A DNA stretch of 64,000 bases from a virus. Every line of letters begins with the position of its first letter. The stretch's first letter is position 1. A program made the translations under genes and the position numbers. Below, in pieces: positions 31,784 through 38,236 of the stretch. Below the pieces are notes generated by a model that made no database searches, was not told the origin of the DNA, and saw nothing but the letters and a program-made list of their open reading frames with translations. The stretch is from the IMG/VR virus record IMGVR_UViG_3300023049_000574, positions 81,522 to 145,521 of that record. One strand, 5' to 3'.

Positions 31784-31863
31784 GCATCAGTATCCGAGGG
31801 GAGCTTCTAACTCCTTATCCGTAATTGGAGATGAAAATGTAGGTTCGATTCCTATCTGGTGTA
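31784..31863 (+). tRNA. tRNA-Arg (UCU), atypical, D-arm missing
   Basis: Acceptor GCATCAG/CTGGTGT (with G-T pairs), anticodon stem GGGAG/CTCCT with loop CTTCTAA (anticodon TCT) and T-stem GTAGG/CCTAT. The 5' interval is 8 bases and the 3' interval 23 bases, as in the tRNA at 23325; the 3' interval has the same core (GTAAT-GGA-TGAAAAT). A small TCCG-TAAT-TGGA hairpin is possible there. It duplicates the specificity of the normal tRNA-Arg at 31955. Confidence 0.55.
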
Positions 31864-31873
31864 CAAATTTTAT

Positions 31874-31948
31874 GGGGTGTAGCACAGGCGTAGCCTAAAT
31901 CGTTTGCAACGATTTCAGAACAACAGGGTTCGATTCCCTTACACTCCA
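31874..31948 (+). tRNA. tRNA-Ala (UGC)
   Basis: Acceptor GGGGTGT/ACACTCC, anticodon stem AATCG/CGATT with loop TTTGCAA (anticodon TGC), T-arm with TTCGATT loop, A73. The D-arm (CACAGGCGTAGCCTAA) is present but short. It reads GCA/GCG, both in the leader peptide. Confidence 0.8.
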
Positions 31949-31954
31949 CTAAAT

Positions 31955-32031
31955 GGTTCGGTAGCTTAATTGGATAAAGCAATCGGTTTCTAACCGATAG
32001 AGTGAGAGTTCGACCCTCTCCCGAATCACCA
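31955..32031 (+). tRNA. tRNA-Arg (UCU), canonical, CCA encoded
   Basis: Acceptor GGTTCGG/CCGAATC, normal D-arm GCTTAATTGGATAAAGC, anticodon stem ATCGG/CCGAT with loop TTTCTAA (anticodon TCT), T-arm AGAG-TTCGACC-CTCT-type, A73 and an encoded CCA (32029-32031), the only one in the window. It reads AGA, the dominant Arg codon of the genes here. Confidence 0.92.
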
Positions 32032-32038
32032 AATATAT

Positions 32039-32105
32039 GGGGGTTTAGCTCAGTCTGACCGTAAGCGGCACATTTGCAATGTGCGTCACACATCGATTCG
32101 AAGAA
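32039..32105 (+). pseudogene. tRNA-Ala (UGC) remnant with broken 3' half
   Basis: GGGGGTT, a D-arm (TAGCTCAGTCTGACCGTAAG) and an anticodon arm GCACA-TTTGCAA-TGTGC (anticodon TGC) are well preserved. The T-arm region (about 32086-32108) is degenerate, and no sequence able to pair with the 5' acceptor strand follows. It duplicates the Ala tRNA of 31874 and looks like a decayed copy or truncation during rearrangement. Confidence 0.6.
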
Positions 32106-32122
32106 GTGTAAAAATATAGAAT

Positions 32123-32218
32123 ATGAAAATGAAACTAAAAATACTAACGTTAGATGAACTAAAAGAAAGAATTAAAACATTCGATAAAAAATATGGAAAA
32201 TATTATGAAAAAGAATAA
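32123..32218 (+). CDS. Small charged protein, 31 aa
   Basis: A frame starting at the ATG at 32123 encodes MKMKLKILTLDELKERIKTF followed by Lys/Tyr-rich residues and TAA. The A/T-rich ATAGAATATG context resembles other starts here, and the peptide forms a plausible helix. A second overlapping frame (27 codons, from about 32194) has no better support. Coding status is uncertain. Confidence 0.4.
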   Translation: MKMKLKILTLDELKERIKTFDKKYGKYYEKE

Positions 32219-32302
32219 CAATAACTTAGGAGGACACCGCTACCAAGCATTGATACTCGACACCAAAGGAAACTAAAGAAATATTCTAAGAACTTCTTAG
32301 AG

Positions 32303-32713
32303 ATGTTTAACTTTTTCCTCAATAGTCATAGGAATGGGATATTAACCTTTTCGGGAACAAATGATTTCAGTGTCGAGTATAAACAAGATGGATATGATAG
32401 TAGGTTATGTTTTAGGAAGTTTGATAATGGTGATTACCAAAACAAAGTTGTACATACTAAACACCCTAATATACTATTTAGTGTAATTAAAGGAAAGAAG
32501 TCATGGGGTCTATTTGTTAATGAATGGTCAGATGGAATCGTTGAATCTAGCTTTACTATCGATGAAATTAAAACAGTATTCGATGAACAGAATATCAAAG
32601 TTCCCGATCCATTATGGAAAGACTTTTTAAACACAATTGGTAGAAAGAAAAGGATAAGAAATCAAAAATACTACAATGAGCTTATTAAAAATAGTATTAT
32701 TTCCAATACTTAA
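32303..32713 (+). CDS. Unknown protein, 136 aa
   Basis: Beta-strand and aromatic-rich protein (NGILTFSGTNDFSVEYKQ, KKSWGLFVNEWSDGIVESSFT) with a basic C-terminus (IGRKKRIRNQKYY). No signal peptide or catalytic motif. It converges on the GH16-like gene with a 17-base overlap. No family is recognised. Confidence 0.6.
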   Translation: MFNFFLNSHRNGILTFSGTNDFSVEYKQDGYDSRLCFRKFDNGDYQNKVVHTKHPNILFSVIKGKKSWGLFVNEWSDGIVESSFTIDEIKTVFDEQNIKVPDPLWKDFLNTIGRKKRIRNQKYYNELIKNSIISNT

Positions 32714-33491
32714 AACTCTTAACAGTCATTTCTGATCCGTTATGAGGATGTCCCTTATTAACACTCGTACCTATAATCGGTACTAAACCACCTTTGATTC
32801 TTTCTAAAATGTTCTTATTAGTTATCTTTCTAACTAAGAAACCATCGTAATATAATTCGATTTTATCATCGTTCCATATAATAGCAAATGATACATCACG
32901 TCCAAATTCGTTTGGAATATAGTGAGTGTGTGCGCCAATATTTTTAGCGTTATCACCATAGTCTTCACCATAATGTATATTGGTCTGTGGTTTAGATTTA
33001 GTTGCTTTATTTTTTGTATAAATTTCTATAACATCTATTTCAGGTAGAACTTTATAATCCAATTCTTTTTCTGTGCCATCTGTTACGAACCATAATGGAG
33101 CATGCCAAATACCTGTGGCTGCTTTCATATTAACTATAACTTCCATAGCACCTTTAAAGTATGTTTTCTTACTAAATAAGATACCTGTTTTAAAGTCCAT
33201 TGTCTTATTGTTCTTCTTGTTTAACTTAGGGCTAAATTCTGTTGATAACCTTACACCACCTTCTACAAGGTTAGTACATGACTTATCGTTATATGATAGA
33301 TCAGCATCGTCTGAATGTGTTCCCCACCATAAAGTTTTTTGCCACTGTTTAGTTAGTTTACTGAAGTCCTCATGTACATCAAGTGTTAATCCCTTAGGAT
33401 CAAAATCTTTAACCTTACTAGAAAGTCTTCTTCCTATGTTATTTTTATATAACAAGTAATAATTATATAACTTTTCTTTTAAATTTCCCAT
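32697..33491 (-). CDS. Glycoside hydrolase family 16-like (beta-glucanase-type) protein, 264 aa
   Basis: The GH16 catalytic signature E-I-D-x-x-E is exact: PEIDVIEIY with nucleophile E151, D153 and acid/base E156. GIWHAPLWF (about 127-135) and the closing VKSFKYW also match the concanavalin-like sandwich of the family. There is no signal peptide, so the enzyme probably travels in the particle or acts after lysis. GH16 enzymes cleave laminarin, carrageenan, agar or related marine glycans, making a depolymerase plausible. It has a late-type start element (33496-33506). Confidence 0.78.
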   Translation of the reverse strand: MGNLKEKLYNYYLLYKNNIGRRLSSKVKDFDPKGLTLDVHEDFSKLTKQWQKTLWWGTHSDDADLSYNDKSCTNLVEGGVRLSTEFSPKLNKKNNKTMDFKTGILFSKKTYFKGAMEVIVNMKAATGIWHAPLWFVTDGTEKELDYKVLPEIDVIEIYTKNKATKSKPQTNIHYGEDYGDNAKNIGAHTHYIPNEFGRDVSFAIIWNDDKIELYYDGFLVRKITNKNILERIKGGLVPIIGTSVNKGHPHNGSEMTVKSFKYWK

Positions 33492-33495
33492 ACTT

Positions 33496-33506
33496 TATAT
33501 ATTATT
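33496..33506 (-). promoter_or_regulatory. Late-type start element before the GH16-like gene
   Basis: On the minus strand AATAATATATA ends 4 bases (AAGT) before the ATG at 33491. The divergent gene at 33529 has its own copy at 33514-33524. Confidence 0.5.
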
Positions 33507-33513
33507 TTTTCAA

Positions 33514-33524
33514 TTTAATATATA
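33514..33524 (+). promoter_or_regulatory. Late-type start element (TTTAATATATA)
   Basis: Exact consensus, 4 bases (GCTT) before the ATG at 33529. Confidence 0.6.
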
Positions 33525-33528
33525 GCTT

Positions 33529-34101
33529 ATGAAGTATATTAAACCCTTTAATGAATCTATTAAATTCCCTGAGATTGATGATATGTATACTAGACACAAT
33601 CAGCTAAAGGTAAATAAAGATAATATTCAAGAAGAAATAAATGACATAGAACACAGACTTATTAAAACACAAGACGAATATATTAGTAAAATCGAAACTA
33701 TATTAAATAAAGTTGTAGAACATTTTAGAATGAATGTTACATCAAACAAGGGGATAATGATAATAAAAACACAAAATGATATTATACGACATGATACAAA
33801 AGAAAATGATGATGTATTCAATTTGTCTAACTTGGTTGATAATTTTAAATTTAAAACCGCTTATCCAGATAATCCAATTGAGGTAACACAAGAAGAATAT
33901 GTGTTATATGATATTTTTGTAGAAAGGTCTATTAAAGACGGAAACAACGGAAACACAAATGTATTTTATTTGATTCCTACTTATGATGAAAATGAACTTC
34001 ATCTTCATTTAACTTATATTCATGTTAAGGATTTGATGAAGTTATATGAAAGATTAGTAAAGAATATTTCAGGTAATATGTTAATGAAAATAAATAATTA
34101 A
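33529..34101 (+). CDS. Tagged single-unit member of the KKLNE repeat family, 190 aa
   Basis: Starts MKYIKPFNES, the clearest form of the tag with an N-E-S junction. A coiled coil (about 20-55) is followed by an alpha/beta core and an end LMKLYERLVKN..GNMLMKINN, which is the same block that closes each repeat of the polyproteins at 36279 and 38237. It is thus one repeat unit preceded by the tag. No enzymatic motif is visible. Internal head protein is the proposed role. Confidence 0.65.
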   Translation: MKYIKPFNESIKFPEIDDMYTRHNQLKVNKDNIQEEINDIEHRLIKTQDEYISKIETILNKVVEHFRMNVTSNKGIMIIKTQNDIIRHDTKENDDVFNLSNLVDNFKFKTAYPDNPIEVTQEEYVLYDIFVERSIKDGNNGNTNVFYLIPTYDENELHLHLTYIHVKDLMKLYERLVKNISGNMLMKINN

Positions 34102-34105
34102 ACTA

Positions 34106-34399
34106 ATGAAAAATATAAAAACATTTGAATCATTTATAGACGATCAGGGTAATATCAAAGACTTCAATCATAAAACATATATTATAATTTCCAAGAAACA
34201 TATTAATAATTTATATTTATCTCAATTAGATCCACCAAGGTTTACGGGAGAGAGTAGCGCAATGAGGAAAACTTATCATTTCCCTTCATTAGATGATGCT
34301 TTAGAATATAAATCTAAACACCCTAAAAGAAATAAACATTGGAGTATACACGAATATAACCCAACTAAAACGATTAGTATGGGTAATACGGTTGGTTAA
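34106..34399 (+). CDS. Tagged small protein, 97 aa
   Basis: MKNIKTFESFIDDQG is a canonical tag. The remaining 80 residues are basic and Tyr/His/Ser-rich (RKTYHFPSLDDALEYKSKHPKRNKHW) and may bind DNA. It starts 4 bases after the preceding tagged gene. A head-packaged protein is the working assumption. Confidence 0.6.
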   Translation: MKNIKTFESFIDDQGNIKDFNHKTYIIISKKHINNLYLSQLDPPRFTGESSAMRKTYHFPSLDDALEYKSKHPKRNKHWSIHEYNPTKTISMGNTVG

Positions 34400-35104
34400 T
34401 TAATTAGACTTTCTATAATCGATTAAGAAATCATATAATTTTCTAATATTTTCATAGCTTGTACTATTCCTAAAAGCGTTTAGATCAGTAACCATTAACT
34501 CACCGTGTAGATCAAATAACCTTTTCCAATCATCAAATACGCCTTTATATTCAGGGTTATTTTCTACAAATCTTTCAAAGTTTGGTAAATTAATAACATC
34601 ACCAATAAATATTTCAGATCGTGCTATATTACTTTGGTTTAAAGATCCATCAACTTCTATAATATTCTTAGAGTCTCGATAAGCCTTTCCGATCTCTTTA
34701 GCTGAATGTAAATTCAATAAAGCTGTTTCCATATACTTAGATAGTGGTTCAACTAAGACATCATTACCTAATGTGGGTATTATTAATTCTTCGAAATTCT
34801 CTAATGCTTTTTCGGCATTTTTAGTCTTAATCACTGTGATTAGATCTTCTCTTATCTTCTTAATAAGAGTATCAAGATTTTTTATGAACTCTTCGCTCTC
34901 ATTATCCTTCTTCCAATCTCTGAAACCATTTGGGTTATCTATAAATTCATCTTGCTTCATATTCCAATCGAAATTATGTAAATAATGATGTCCGTATTCA
35001 CCTCTTAGTGTTTTTAATACATCTTTAGGGAATGAATTAAAATCAACTAAATCCTTTGATTCTATATTATATTCGTTTATCTTTGTAATTAAATATTTAC
35101 CCAT
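34400..35104 (-). CDS. Tagged unknown protein, 234 aa
   Basis: The N-terminus MGKYLITKINEYN carries a K-I-N-E junction like the other tagged proteins. The protein is helical (TLIKKIREDLITVIKTKNAEKALENFEEL) with no catalytic motif. Its start codon is only 14 bases from the divergent start at 35119, and the late-type element TTTAATATATA-GTAT-ATG lies in that gap. The stop abuts that of the gene at 34106. Confidence 0.62.
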   Translation of the reverse strand: MGKYLITKINEYNIESKDLVDFNSFPKDVLKTLRGEYGHHYLHNFDWNMKQDEFIDNPNGFRDWKKDNESEEFIKNLDTLIKKIREDLITVIKTKNAEKALENFEELIIPTLGNDVLVEPLSKYMETALLNLHSAKEIGKAYRDSKNIIEVDGSLNQSNIARSEIFIGDVINLPNFERFVENNPEYKGVFDDWKRLFDLHGELMVTDLNAFRNSTSYENIRKLYDFLIDYRKSN

Positions 35105-35118
35105 ATACTATATATTAA
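35105..35118. promoter_or_regulatory. 14-base divergent start region with late-type element
   Basis: The start codons of the minus-strand gene (35104) and the plus-strand gene (35119) are 14 bases apart. On the minus strand the consensus TTTAATATATA plus a 4-base gap fits exactly (it includes 3 bases of the other gene's start codon). Transcripts in both directions must be leaderless or begin inside the opposite gene. Confidence 0.55.
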
Positions 35119-35889
35119 ATGATAGATCAATTAATACAAGAACTTTATGATGAGGATGGTATTAATCTAGAGATCTCAGCAGGAGACAAATTAGATAATA
35201 CCATTAAGTATGTGACAGATAAATTGATTGCTCATATACCCGAAGATTCTTATACTAAAATCAATAGGAATTATATAGACATTAAAATAGAAAACAATAG
35301 TCGTTATTATAGTAACGTAAAGACAAATGAAGAATATAGAAACCAATTATTTGCAAACGTTAAGTCTGTTGAAATCCATAAATTTTACCCACAAGTAGTT
35401 AAAAATTTACTTGTATTAAATTTAATTAATGGTTATGACGAAGAAAGGAGAGAATCGTCTGTTGTGTTCCAAGATCATAAAAAGGTATTTCTCTTTTTAA
35501 TCAACAGATTTACTGAACAGGATACAGGATGTAAACATATCAATGCTTATATAAACTCTTTTTATGTGTTTGTCCAAGTACAAACATCTCCTTATTTAAG
35601 AGGAATAAACGAGTTATTTTTAAAAGAATCTAAAGATAACTTGTTGTTTTATATAGACTCTTTGTATTACAAAGAAGTAAATAAGGGTCTTATCAACCAA
35701 TTAGATAGGCTTGGGTTAAATTATAGTATAGAAGATATTGATTATATATACATCGGTGAAGGTATTCAGTTTTATGAAAAACGAAATGATGAAATTTATA
35801 TGAAGGGGTTCAATCCAAAAAAACAGGAAGAAGTAGAAAATATGATTAAAGTTAGAGAAAGGGATAGGAAAATAGATTCTCTGTTTTAA
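35119..35889 (+). CDS. Protein with DNA polymerase family B-like palm motifs and C-terminal IDSLF, 256 aa
   Basis: Three blocks occur in the order of family B polymerase motifs A, B and C: VEIHKFYPQVV (84-94; compare D-x-x-S-x-Y-P), KHINAYINSFY (139-149; compare K-x3-N-S-x-Y-G) and LFYIDSLYYK (176-185; compare D-T-D-S). The metal-binding Asp of A is Glu and the first Asp of C is Ile, so activity is doubtful. The protein is far shorter than a polymerase. It ends RDRKIDSLF, a variant of the recurring tail. A degenerate or miniature palm protein is an interesting possibility, not established. Confidence 0.5.
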   Translation: MIDQLIQELYDEDGINLEISAGDKLDNTIKYVTDKLIAHIPEDSYTKINRNYIDIKIENNSRYYSNVKTNEEYRNQLFANVKSVEIHKFYPQVVKNLLVLNLINGYDEERRESSVVFQDHKKVFLFLINRFTEQDTGCKHINAYINSFYVFVQVQTSPYLRGINELFLKESKDNLLFYIDSLYYKEVNKGLINQLDRLGLNYSIEDIDYIYIGEGIQFYEKRNDEIYMKGFNPKKQEEVENMIKVRERDRKIDSLF

Positions 35890-35895
35890 TATATA
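35885..35895 (+). promoter_or_regulatory. Late-type start element (TTTAATATATA)
   Basis: Exact consensus overlapping the end of the previous gene, 4 bases (CTCT) before the ATG at 35900. Confidence 0.6.
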
Positions 35896-35899
35896 CTCT

Positions 35900-36277
35900 A
35901 TGAAGTATATAAAACCAATCAATGAACATTTTGATCATCTTCCTAAAGATGAAATTATTGATAGATTAGAACGCCTTCTAACTATTGCATATATGCAATT
36001 AAGAGATGAGCTTATATATAGTAATGTTAATCAACTTTTATTAGATGAGGGGATAAAAAGCTCTGAGTTTATTAAAGTAAATGATGAAGGTTGGGCAATA
36101 GAAGGTTATTATTATACTATGAAAGAAGGTGAAGATGAACCTGCTTATCTTTATGACAGAAAAGAATTAAAACATTTTGATAAAGATATACTTGCTAAGA
36201 TACTTGAATTTCTTGGTAAAGAAGAGAAGTTTTCTCGTATCTTAAACCAAGAGATGTTTAAAAAATTAAATAAGTAA
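35900..36277 (+). CDS. Tagged single-unit KKLNE-family protein, 125 aa
   Basis: MKYIKPINEH is the tag with an I-N-E junction. The single repeat unit that follows has the family layout (helix, EGYYYTM strand region, DKDILAKILEFLG helix) and ends NQEMFKKLNK, the repeat-closing motif with its Glu changed to Lys. It is the first gene of a run of four repeat-family genes (35.9-40.8 kb), separated by 1 base from the next. Confidence 0.65.
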   Translation: MKYIKPINEHFDHLPKDEIIDRLERLLTIAYMQLRDELIYSNVNQLLLDEGIKSSEFIKVNDEGWAIEGYYYTMKEGEDEPAYLYDRKELKHFDKDILAKILEFLGKEEKFSRILNQEMFKKLNK

Positions 36278-36278
36278 A

Positions 36279-37733
36279 ATGATAAAAGATTTTAAAACCT
36301 TTAGTAAAAACGTGAAATCAGATATAGATAAAATGGATGGTTATAGATCTAAGATTTATAAACTGAAACTACAAATGGATGAAACATATAAAGAAGATAT
36401 CATAGAGGGTGTAATGCTTTTGTTGAATGTTATTAAGGATAAGTATAAGTTTGATAACTTATTTAACTTTCTAAGAGATGATATAATCAAAGATAGCACA
36501 GATATATTAGAAGCTATTAGAGAATTAGCTATATACGTTGATGACTCTTCATACGCACCTGAGAATATAAGATACATAAATGGGAATTGGTATATCGATG
36601 TTTATTTCAGAAAATATGAAGAAGGGACGTTAATATTTTCTGAAATAGAAACAGAATCATTATTTGAAATATTTGAAATATTATTACACGGACTAAGTTC
36701 TGAATTGAATTCCGAAGCAATGAAAAAATTAAATGAGTCTACTGTATTCTTCGATATAGAAAATACTATTAGTAAAATCAATGATAAGAGAAAAGAGATC
36801 AAAGACACAAAGAAGAAATTAAAACGTTTGAACACAGAAACAATAGAACTCAGTAAAAGTATAAACAAGTATAAAGAAAAAATGATCTTTCAGATAGAAG
36901 ACATTTTAATTAATGTAGTTAAAGAAGAAAATACATTAGAGGCTTATATGCGAGAAAACGACATGGAGATTTTATATGATGAGATTTTTGATGATATGGT
37001 TAAGGTAGTCCATCAAGAATATCCTGATCATGATATATTTAATCTAACTGCAGAGAATGGTTATTGGGCATTTGATGCTGAGGACGGACAAGGACATGTT
37101 GATTCAGTAATAATTAGTGATGATTTAGATACTATATCTGTTTATAAAATATTAAAGATACTTGCTACTATACCACAAGTGAGTAAGTATATAAATCAGA
37201 GCGCAATGAAGAAACTGAATGAATCTAAATTAGAAGAAGTGGGTACTATCCTTAATAATAAAAGGGAATTAGAAGTTAAGTTAAAAGACTTACAACAAGA
37301 TGTTAATAAAATAGACCAAACACTTCTTAATATAAAACTTGATCTTATGGTTAAGATAAACAACATATTCGAAAGTCTTATGTCTAAATATAATTTAACA
37401 CCTGATAAAAATGGATTTATTGTTATAGATAAAGCTCTCAAAGAAAAGGGAGTTGATATTTTAGATGAAATGGGTAATATAGAATTTAGATTTACTGATA
37501 TGGGTATTATAAGAAGTACTACATTTAATGACACACAGACAATATCTAATATAGTTCTTGAAACAAGAGATGGAGTATTAACAGATATTCAAATATCAGG
37601 GAATCCTAATATCCATAACTATAAGAGATTAGAGAATGTGGATGTGGGTGGGTTATTTAACTTATATAAATATTTACTGATCAATATAGGTGGTAAGTAT
37701 ATTAAAAAAATGAACGAAATGAACAATGATTAA
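36279..37733 (+). CDS. Three-unit repeat polyprotein (KKLNE family), 484 aa
   Basis: Begins MIKDFKTFSKN, a tag variant. Three units of about 150-165 residues each run coiled coil, alpha/beta core, then F/A-M-K-K-L-N-E-S: junctions at residues 151-153 (LNE before STVFF), 313-315 (LNE before SKLEE) and 478-480 (MNE before MNND). The [LIM]-x-E junctions fit the cleavage rule of T4 prohead protease. No catalytic motif was found in the units. It overlaps the next gene by 8 bases. Confidence 0.75.
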   Translation: MIKDFKTFSKNVKSDIDKMDGYRSKIYKLKLQMDETYKEDIIEGVMLLLNVIKDKYKFDNLFNFLRDDIIKDSTDILEAIRELAIYVDDSSYAPENIRYINGNWYIDVYFRKYEEGTLIFSEIETESLFEIFEILLHGLSSELNSEAMKKLNESTVFFDIENTISKINDKRKEIKDTKKKLKRLNTETIELSKSINKYKEKMIFQIEDILINVVKEENTLEAYMRENDMEILYDEIFDDMVKVVHQEYPDHDIFNLTAENGYWAFDAEDGQGHVDSVIISDDLDTISVYKILKILATIPQVSKYINQSAMKKLNESKLEEVGTILNNKRELEVKLKDLQQDVNKIDQTLLNIKLDLMVKINNIFESLMSKYNLTPDKNGFIVIDKALKEKGVDILDEMGNIEFRFTDMGIIRSTTFNDTQTISNIVLETRDGVLTDIQISGNPNIHNYKRLENVDVGGLFNLYKYLLINIGGKYIKKMNEMNND

Positions 37734-38220
37734 AGATTTTAAACAGTTTTCTAAAGATTTTCAAAATGCTATTTCTAACATAGATAGAAAACAAACAGAG
37801 ATTAATAGAGAAAAAAGAGACGTAGAAACTAAGTATAAGAAAGAAATGTGTGACATCATCGATAAAATATTAGATGAGTTAAGAGAAAGATATGACTTCG
37901 ATGATCTCATTAATTACCTAGAACAGAAAAAGACCAAGGGAGACGAAAAGCTTTTAAATGAAATTAGGTATATATCATTTGAGTTCTATGGTGGATATTA
38001 TACTATGGGTACAATAACACATAATGACGAAGACTATGAACTTCTTATGTATGAAGACGAAGATAATTATAGAGAATTTGCTTTTATTGAAATGGATATT
38101 ATGCCATTATACGAATTCTTCAAAGGTCTATTGAATTATTATTCTACTATTACGAACTCCGAAGTTTTCAAAAAATTAAACGAGATGTCAAATAATATAG
38201 CATCCCATTTGGATAAGTGA
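37726..38220 (+). CDS. Single-unit KKLNE-family protein, 164 aa
   Basis: Starts MIKDFKQFSKDF, almost identical to the polyprotein before it, and has one repeat unit with junction FKKLNE at 148-153 followed by an 11-residue tail (MSNNIASHLDK). Its start overlaps the preceding gene by 8 bases. It is probably a recent duplicate of one unit of the neighbouring polyprotein. Confidence 0.7.
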   Translation: MIKDFKQFSKDFQNAISNIDRKQTEINREKRDVETKYKKEMCDIIDKILDELRERYDFDDLINYLEQKKTKGDEKLLNEIRYISFEFYGGYYTMGTITHNDEDYELLMYEDEDNYREFAFIEMDIMPLYEFFKGLLNYYSTITNSEVFKKLNEMSNNIASHLDK

Positions 38221-38221
38221 A

Positions 38222-38232
38222 TTTAATATATA
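38222..38232 (+). promoter_or_regulatory. Late-type start element (TTTAATATATA)
   Basis: Exact consensus, 4 bases (CTTT) before the ATG at 38237. Confidence 0.6.
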
Positions 38233-38236
38233 CTTT

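Noticed and set aside
31815-32093. 92-codon minus-strand frame with GEGRTLTLSV-like text
   Set aside because: Antisense of the second tRNA cluster, same artefact as at 23345.
33073-33459. Plus-strand frame of 128 codons
   Set aside because: Shadow of the GH16-like gene, which has an intact catalytic motif.
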